Part shown: positions 12,501-21,500 of the stretch, in pieces | Layout: each line of letters starts with the position of its first letter | How positions within the stretch are numbered: the stretch's first letter is position 1 | From: Opisthorchis felineus | Taxonomy: Eukaryota; Platyhelminthes; Trematoda; Opisthorchiida; Opisthorchiidae | Reading direction: 5' to 3' | DNA length: 64,000 nt | Assembly (NCBI GenBank): GCA_004794785.1 | Contig: SJOL01007097.1 | Location: forward strand, 95,380-159,379 | The notes under the pieces: generated by a model | What the model was told of the DNA's origin: nothing | What the model saw: only the letters and a program-made list of their open reading frames with translations | Database searches by the model: none | Translations under genes and position numbers: made by a program

Positions 12501-15500
12501 TTTGGTTTATTTCGCTGGGTGACAGTTTGCACATACAACAGTGGTAAGGTGACTGGCAGATGGGTTGACCGCACTGCGTTATTGGTTTGGTGGGGAGACA
12601 GTGTCGGCGAAAGCCGGTGAACAAGGAGGTATAAGGACGGATGCTACTTACTGGTTTCCCAGACCGAGGAATGGGGTTTGTTTCAGGTACCACACCTTGA
12701 GTCTGACTTAAAAGTGTGACCCACAGGGCAGTGAGAGGATGAAGGGTTTTCTTCCGGTATCCCGACCGCAGGTTTTGACTCAAAAGTCTGACTTACAATG
12801 CAGCGGGTAGTAGGCTTTTCTTCGGGGACCCTATCTAGAGCTAATGGTTCAGTAGTCTGACCCGCTTGGTTGCGAGAGAGTGGCCTAGCTCAAAAGTGCA
12901 TGGGGTAAGGCATACCTATCTCATTCGCGATGATGCTCCGCATAGCAGATGTGTTTGGAGCCTTATCGGGCTCTTGGTAAGTTTTTAAATATTTCCACAA
13001 TATTATATAATTCGCCACTGGTCACGGTTAACTGTTGGGCGCTCGGAGTGTGCGGTTTTTAGGGCCGACTTCTTAACCCGTCTTTAATAGGAGGAAAGCA
13101 GCTTCCATGAATATGGACATACTGGTCGCCCAGAGGAAACACTTTACTACGCTCACGTTCCTATCGCAGGGGACAGCACGGTTTTACCTCCAGACCTCCA
13201 GCACGGGGCTCGCTGCTCTTCGTCTGGCTGCTCTCCTTTGGCCTTTCCGGGATGGCTCCATCTTGTGGAAGGGAATTCCAGGCGATGTAGCCCGCGGGAT
13301 TATTGCAGCAATCAAGCTTGACTCGTACTTTAAGTTGGCTGATAAAATACCGAAATAGGCTGTTTTGGCATCTTCAAAGTGCAAAGTCTTACTTCAAAAT
13401 TCCCAGTCCTCTTGTACGTTTTTGAAACTTCAAGATAAAGAGCTTGGATTTGTTGACAGGTTCAGCTATCTTGGCAGCCTCACGGTCCGTGACTGCACAC
13501 TGACAGATGAAGTCATGCCTGTCACATCGCGCATCATTAGGGCGCGAGCAGTATTTGCCAACTTGTGCCACCTTTGGCTTGAGAAAATTATATGACTGAG
13601 GTCAAAGGACCGTGTCCATAAAACGACTGAGAGCAGCTCTACTCTACTTTCGTGAAACTTGACCCCTCCGGTACGAAGACCTCAAAGCCTTCAGATATTT
13701 GTTAACTACCTGCAGCATGTGCATAACACGACGTTCCGTAAACAAGTGCTCGATAATGATATCCGAATTGAGCTTCTCAATCGAGTTTTCCAACACGTCC
13801 GATGAAATCTTCAGTTAGAACAAGCTTTTCGGTCCACTTAACTGGGTCTAAAACCCGTTCTTTCATGCCTCGAGGTGCACTTGGTCGATGCGTTAGCTGA
13901 GACGGCAAATATGTTGTGTTTAGCGACGGTTTAGCGACCGTTGAATGCCAAGGTGACCTCATCCGCACAGTCCGTTGGAGCAGATTCACGTTCCCGCCGT
14001 TGTTGGTTTGTAATCAGGGTTTAGTCAGCTTCCCTAGGTGGAGAACCAATGGCCCGCCGACCAGGCTACGGCGTCTTTCACTTTAGTGAAACAACACTGC
14101 CACGAGCAGGCAATGAAAAGGAACTCCTCACCAGACGCCACATGATAGTAAACCTCATGGTAGTATTTCACTTGTGGCAAAGTACAACGTTACTCGTTTC
14201 CTAAGACGTCTACCTTTCACCATGCTATTTTTCCCCACTGATGGGTGCGGCGCCTTGAAAACGAGCTACAACAATGCCCTCAGGTGAGACGTCACGGCAT
14301 CTAAATGGTCTTTTTAAGGTGGTTACATTGGTAGACTCGTTTGAATGGACCAGTGTGACTTCTTCTTAAGTTACCGGAGATAACTCTAGTTAGTTGTGAC
14401 AGTAAATTACTGAACCCCTTCAGACACAGCAACACCTAAAATGAGGATAATTGTTCAATTTGTATTTATATATCCCCTGTCTTCTACCAACAAAGGCTTC
14501 TTTTCGAGATGACTACTTATATCTGCACGGCGTGATCACTTCGGCTGTTTGACTAGCATATTATGCACATTGGTTTTACTGTGTCAAGTGTTCCACAGCT
14601 GCGTAAGCGTTCCATGTCCTGATGTCATTCTGGCAAAAAATTACTTGTAATTCATTGTGTCCCTAGCGATGCACACACTCACCAAGTAGTTGTGACAAGC
14701 GCCTCATGAGATATATATCATAAATCTCGCATTCAGTTCAATTTCTCTGCATTCTGGCCGACTCAGGAAGTGGTTTTGCGGTTCAATTATTGGTAAGAAT
14801 CAGCTTACCCCACTCATCGGAATGTCGCACGAATCGCTTGTGCTCAACCATGTAGAGTTTTCCTACTATATGTGATGGGATGAAAATGTCCGGTGCTGGT
14901 GAATGCCGCTAAACATAGTGAAATGGCTGCAGCCAGTGTGTGCCGACCTTCCTGTATCAATTATTCTACCCATACCCTATGTTTTCTACACGTGTCATCA
15001 TCCTATACTATCCTGTATAATCTTTTATTCCATCAGATATGGATTTGTCGAATTCATGACCGAGGAGGATGCTGACTATGCGATGCGTATCATGAATATG
15101 ATCAAACTCTTTGGTAAACCGATACGTGTGAACAAGGCGTCAGCCAATCAAAAAAATTTGGACATTGGAGCCAACATTTTCATAGGGAACCTCGACCCAG
15201 AGGTTGACGAAAAACTGCTTTATGATACGTTCAGCGCTTTTGGTGTAATTCTACAGACCCCGAAAATTATGCGTGACCCCGAGACTGGAAATTCCAAGGG
15301 ATATGCATTCATCAACTTTGCTAGCTTCGAGGCCAGTGATGCGGCTATCGAAGCAATGAATGGCCAATATCTGTGTAATCGGGCTATCACCATATCTTAC
15401 GCTTTTAAAAAGGACAGTAAAGGTGAGCGGCATGGATCCGCAGCTGAACGTCTTCTAGCTGCACAGAGTCCCCTTTCTCAGGTAGGTAGCCTACAGTCAG

Positions 15501-18500
15501 TAGGTTTATTTTGTTCTTTCTCTGTCTGTGTGCAATTTTTCCTGTCCATATCGCTGGCACTAAGTGTGCACCGATATCTATGACCATATGTAGGTTTATT
15601 TTGCATGGTTTCAGTCCTTAGATTTTGAATCTGAATCCATCTTTATAATGAAGAACGAGTCCAAGAAGATCTGCCACATCTGGCCCTCCGTTTTTATTGG
15701 TGTCAGTCAAGTGGGCGTCGATGCGACCGGTCCCGTAACCATCTTGGTGACACTTATCGGTGAATTATTCGTCCGCCGAAAACCCTACCAAGTTAACGAG
15801 GTTGGATTAGGTGTGACTCTTAGCCTAACCAGCTGTTGACTCAGACAAGCTACAGGTGATAATGTCTCACGGTTTTTCTCCTACTTATTTAGAAATAAAC
15901 ATTAGTATTAATATTAGCCGACTAGACCAAGTCATCACGCTAATCAGCCGACCTTTTGAATGGGTCTCTTCGGCAGCATTTTGGTGGGGCTTCCAAGTAC
16001 AACCAGTTTTTCGACTGCGTATTTGTTCTTTGTGTTATATTGTTTGTGGGCATCGGCGAAATTTTCCTCTAATATCGTGCAAAATATAGGCCCAGTATAC
16101 GTTGATACATTTATTCTCATTTCCATGCGATAATAATTCGTCCAGATTGTAGAACTCATTCTAATACCGTTTTCGCTCATCAGCTGTTTACATGTATAGT
16201 TCTGTCCACTGATGAGGCGAGAAGAAGGGAGTAGATAGCTACCCATGGGAGTAATAGCTGTCTCATTGAAGAGTGAATTCAAGTTGGCGATGGGCATTCT
16301 CTGTTAGTGGAACGAGGCTGGGTCGTAGACAATAGCGTGGATGCATACGCATCATTGTCCGAACCATACCGCTGATCATGTTTCTTGTGCGGCAGCCACT
16401 CGGGGTATCCTTGGATCCAACTCGATCTCCCCTGAGGATGGTCGCCATAAAACCAGCGAAGCTCGCGCGCCATTGGTTGCGTAAGTGGACTCTTTTAGTG
16501 GCAAACCCTGAATAGGCTGATCACATGAATAACGAGAAGTTCACGCGGTGTACCTTGAATGTTTACCTCGTAGCCAAACGTTCTGTGGTTTTATGGCAGT
16601 CAAACACCACCGCCAGTGCCAATGCTGCTATTTGTGGTGATGTTGAGCAAGAACAAGCAGGTGGCACTACACTTCTCAGAAGTGACCTAAGTGGCCGGAA
16701 AAAATGAAAACGGTCGCCACACCAACGAAGTGAAGAGAGATAGATCATCCGCCGAGTGTTTTTTCACTGATCGTAGCTGGGTACTCTGTAAGGATCGTCT
16801 ATAAAAATACTTATCCGAACCCTTACTACACATAGGTGTATGCCCCAAGAGAGACGCGCATTCGCCGAAGTTGGTTTGGGGTCAGATGAACTAGCCATTG
16901 GATCCTGTCTATACTGGCCTTGCTTACTTACTTGGCGAGAGTTTGCAGGGATAGAATTTAGTCATGGTGATGTGGAGTACTCTCGCCAGGATATGATTTT
17001 ACGTGAGCAGTCGAGAGGCAAATAATGCAACTGGTTTTTTGCCTGTCTGAGTTCAACAGTACCGGACATAACGCAATGAAATGAATTGTTCCCGAAGATG
17101 CTTATGAGGTTTCCAAAAGCGACACGCTGAAGCAAATTGCCACGAAATTCCCAGTAAATGGGACTAATCCGTTGCCAAATTTTAATAATTACCCCACCCT
17201 GGTACCATCTAATATGCAGGCTCTAGAATAATATCGTTTGGCAACTCCAAAGGACAGTTTCATTGCAGAATCACATGTGCACCAGAAGGGAATTTGTTCA
17301 ACGTAAACCAATAATCAATTAACAACAATAAACAATCTGGTCAGAGCGATTGCCTAGGTGAATTCGAGTTGGTCCCGGCAAATGTCAGTGCTAGATTGCA
17401 AAAGCTTAGGTAATGTCCAGCAAGTCATAGCACTTGAGAGAAATCGCTTGAATGAGTCTTAAATTAGTGAATCTTTGAAGAGACTGGTTTTAGTCAACGC
17501 TTCGGAATCAAATTTACACGTACGAAAACCTCTTGAAAACCCACCGCTCACTAGTTGCCGAATAGAAATCCATGCTACATACAACTTTCAATTCAATCAG
17601 TTCAATTTGTCAGCTATAAACCGTGTACCATGAGCACATTGGTTCCAGCTGCTACAGTTTCGACCACCGGAAAACGGGAGAGTGTGGGACATACAGCCAA
17701 GCCTTGGAGGCGATGGCATATCTGATTAGTTCGGGAACTGGGTAGGTGCGGATTGCAGGCGATAGCTTTGATGCACGAGCGCCATCGACTGAGCGATTGG
17801 GCCATTTCTGCCAGTGTCATTAACCATTGGTAGTTTGAGTCCCGGGATCCCTAGCCAGGGAGGCGGCAGTTGTCGACCCAACCAAGTTTACCGGTTAGTG
17901 TTTTCATACTTCGTTGCTGGGTCATACACTGTCCACCTCTCGGTCGCTTCCACTCAGCACAGGGCTGGGCAAAAAGAGCTCTGTGAGGCAGACGGTCTTC
18001 TGGTATGCGTAGTACATGTCCTAACCAGCGTAACCTACGAAGCGTGAGCAATTCATCTGTCGTGGGAGAGTACGTCAGCATTGCTAATCCGATGTTCCCA
18101 CCAGATCTGACCAATGCTTCGGAGACACCGATGGTCAAACACTGACAGCTTTCGTTTGTCCTCTGCGCGTAGAGGCCACTTTTCTGATCCATAAAGCAGT
18201 ATGGATAGCACCGCCGCAGTGTAAACTCTGCCCTTGACAGACAAACTGACGTCACTTCGGCGCCATAGGTGTCCGAAGTTGGCAAAAGCTGCTCTGGCTC
18301 TCCGGATCCGAGAAGTGATCTCATCTCCACCTAGTCCACTGGAACTTCTACATTTGCCCAGGTAAACAAATTTATCTACCACGTCGGTTGGCTCGTCTGC
18401 AAGCATGAGGCTTGAGTTTGATCCAACTCAGTCTTGTAGCAGCACTTCACACTTTGCATGTGTGAAGCGTATGCCAAACCGTGTGGCAGAGTTACTTAGG

Positions 18501-21500
18501 TTATTTAAAATCGTCAGCATTTTTAAAGGATCTGAACCAAGGAGAGTAATATCGTCTGCATACTCAATGTCTGTGAGGGAACGTCCTGAGAGAATTTCGA
18601 CTCCCGAGGTTCCATAGGCAGGCAGAGAAATGTCAAGCAGCGTATCAATGACAAGGTTGAAGAGGAAAGGTGAGAGAGGACAACGTTGACTTACACCACT
18701 GGACGTGGTGAACTCAGGCGAGAGCTTCTCGTTTACTCGTACGCGCCCACGGGAGTTCGCATACAGTGCCCTCACAAGGGATATAAATTTGGAAGGGACA
18801 CCTTTGATCGAAAGACACTGCCAAAGTTTCTCACGAGAGTCAAATGCATATTTCAGATCAAGAAAAATGATCAACGTGGGACGTTTGAAGGAGTGGCGCT
18901 GTTCACGAAATTGTCTCAAGGTGAAGATATGGTCGATGCATCCTCGACCAGGGCGAAACCCAGCTTGACTCTCACGGGACTGTCTCTCTCGAAAATCGAT
19001 CAAGCTAGGCAAAATATTGCCAGAGAGCACTTCAGATTCGACGGATACCAGGCTGATGCCACGATGGTTTTGTGATGCCGTTCTTGGATCCTTTTTGGGA
19101 ACTGGGATGACGGTCGAGGAGCTCCATTCGGCTGGTATTATGTTTTCGTTCCAAATCTTCTGCAGTATAGTCGTCGGACTGTTCACCAGGACCTCGCCAT
19201 GTAGTTTGAAAAGCGCGGGGTGCAGACCATCCGGGCCCGCTTGGTCCTTCCAGAGGTTGTGTTGAAGGAGACCAGCTGAACTGTTGTTTGAAATGCTCAG
19301 ACGAGGATTGAGGGAGTGAATTGATGTTCCGTCTTTTTCATATATTGTGTCGCTGACTCCTGCCTTCTCTTGACCGGTTGATCGAATCAGCTGAAACGGG
19401 GCGTGCCTGTTGCCTGCAGCGAAAGCCTTTCCCTTATCCCGGGCCTTCGAAATCCACCAGCGTTTTCTGTCGTTCTTCAAGCTCCTGACTATCCGGTGTT
19501 TGGGGGGTCTGCGTGCGCAATCACAGTCGTTAGTTGCTGGTATGGCCTTTCTGGCAGCAATAAGATCGACTCTATCCAGTGTTCATTTGGTCGAGTCAGA
19601 TGGCTTGGACAGACAGTTCTGAAAGCTGAGAGCATAGCTTCTCTAACTCGCCTCCATTCAACCTCCAAGCAATCTTCGTCATCTGCATCACTGTGCTTTT
19701 CCAGTAGCTTTCTAGTCGGATCAGCTAGATACTCTTCAGCTACCGACGGAAAGCGAACTGATAGCCTGGTCCATCGGTAACTGATAGCCACATGGTTTAA
19801 TTGGGTCCACAACTGTCTTGCGGTTACTGGCCTCCAAGTAACTCGATGTGAGCGTTTGTGCTGGAAGTTTGTACTGGCCAGGAACAGACGATGATCTGAA
19901 CACAACTGAAGCAGTCGCTCACCATTATCCGTACGGTGAGCACCGACTCCAAATCTACCACCCAAGCGCGCTTCTTCCGGACATATTCGACCAGGATTAC
20001 AATATCCCTCCCTCTTGCTGACAGATGCAATCGTGACAGATCTTGATAAAACCCGTCGTCATCAGTCTCAGAACTGATGCCTGTCGGAGCGTATGCTGAT
20101 ACGACAAATAAACACCGTTTGCCGCATAGACCTGCATTGACTTTAAATAAGCCGGACAACCGCACAGCGCAAAGGTGACTGTTTACTGGGATCCAGTCCA
20201 GTAAGGCGCTTTGGGCCTTGGCGCTGAGTGCAACTCCCATACCGTAGGTACCAATATCCGTTGCGTCAAGATCACCGGATACCCGAAGAGTGAAATGTGG
20301 AACATCTGAGCTCGTCCTAAGCGGCTTGAGGAGCACGACCGAAGTGGGGTTTTGTATGCGTGTTTCGGAGACCCAATATACATCGACAGGGAAGGAGAGC
20401 AAGGTTTCAGCAAGGGATGTCTGTTGTCCAATTTGGCATAGAGTACGGACATTGAAGGCTGCAAGGTGGATCAGATGTTTCGAGGTTATTAGGTGATTAT
20501 TTTGGTTTATTTTTTCTGGGCGAAGGTTTAGACACGGAATAGTGGCAAGGGGATTGGCAGAGGGGTCGATCGCACTGCATTGGTTGATGGGTGGGGACGG
20601 AGTATGGGAGAAGGCTGGTGATCAAGGAGCTGCAAGGACAAATGATGCTTCCCGGTTGCCCAAGCCGAAGAAGGGGGTCTGGTCGAGGTACCCCACCTTG
20701 AGACTGAGTCAAAAGTCTGACCCACAAGGCAGTGAGAGGATGCCGGGTTTTGTTCGGGGACCTTGCCCGTGACCTCTTACTCAAGAGTCTGAACCGCGAC
20801 ACCGCGGTTGTTAGGGTTTTCTTGGGGAATCCCTCCCGGAGTCAACGATTCAATAGTCTGACCCGCTTGGCTGCAGAGAGCCGGCCTGGCCCGAGGATGC
20901 AGGGAGTAAGGCATTACTGTCTTACTCCTAGTGCGGCTGCACACAGCAGGTGTCTTTTGAGCAGCACTGGACACTTTGGTTTTAAAGTATTTCGACCGTA
21001 TTGAATAATGCGCCAGCGGTCACGGTCAGTCGTTGCGCGATCGCAGTGTGCGGTTTTTGGGGCCGACCTTTTCTAACCCGTCCTTTCTTGGGGGTTACCG
21101 CTTCCTCACATATGGAAATGCTGGTCGCCTCGGGGAAACGGCTTACTGTCTTCACACTCCAATCGCAGAGGACATGATGACTTTACTTCCAGACCGCCTC
21201 GTAATACGATTACTCGCAGTACGGGGACTCGCTGTTCATCATCGGGCTGCTCCCCATTGGCCTTCCTGGCATGGTTAAAGCTTAGGGAACTGAGTTCCGG
21301 CCAGTATAGGCTGCGGGATCATTGCAGCACTCAAGCCCGACCACCACGACGAGGTGACCGCTTTAGTTCGGGCATACAACTTTAGGTAGCGCCGGAGATT
21401 CTAAAACGATGTTTGTGGGATTCATGGACATTTTGATGGGCTCATGCACAAAGTGAACGATTTCATCGATTTCGTTGACAGGTAGGAAATAGTTACCTAA

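Larger units (their letters stand above)
17700..21390 (-). mobile_element. RTE-like LINE, longest copy, inverted in SF3B4 intron 2
   Basis: Read on the minus strand from about 21390: a roughly 900-nt 5' UTR, then endonuclease (20464-19489), RT (19480-18053) and C-terminal segment (18050-17760). Frames break at least three times, so it is dead. It uses the same 5' UTR as the 11.4-13.3 kb copy and the same protein as the plus-strand fragments. It does not show the hairpin and GAT tail at its 3' end, so it was truncated or cut by a later event near 17.7 kb. The RWLGHVLR signature and domain order point to the RTE group (schistosome SR2-like, vertebrate BovB-like); the family was not searched. 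Confidence 0.75.

Noticed and set aside
16170..16195. Minus-strand CTGATGAGCGAAAAC
   Set aside because: Both hammerhead boxes are present but stem II is absent (two bases between them), and no stem I or III could be drawn.
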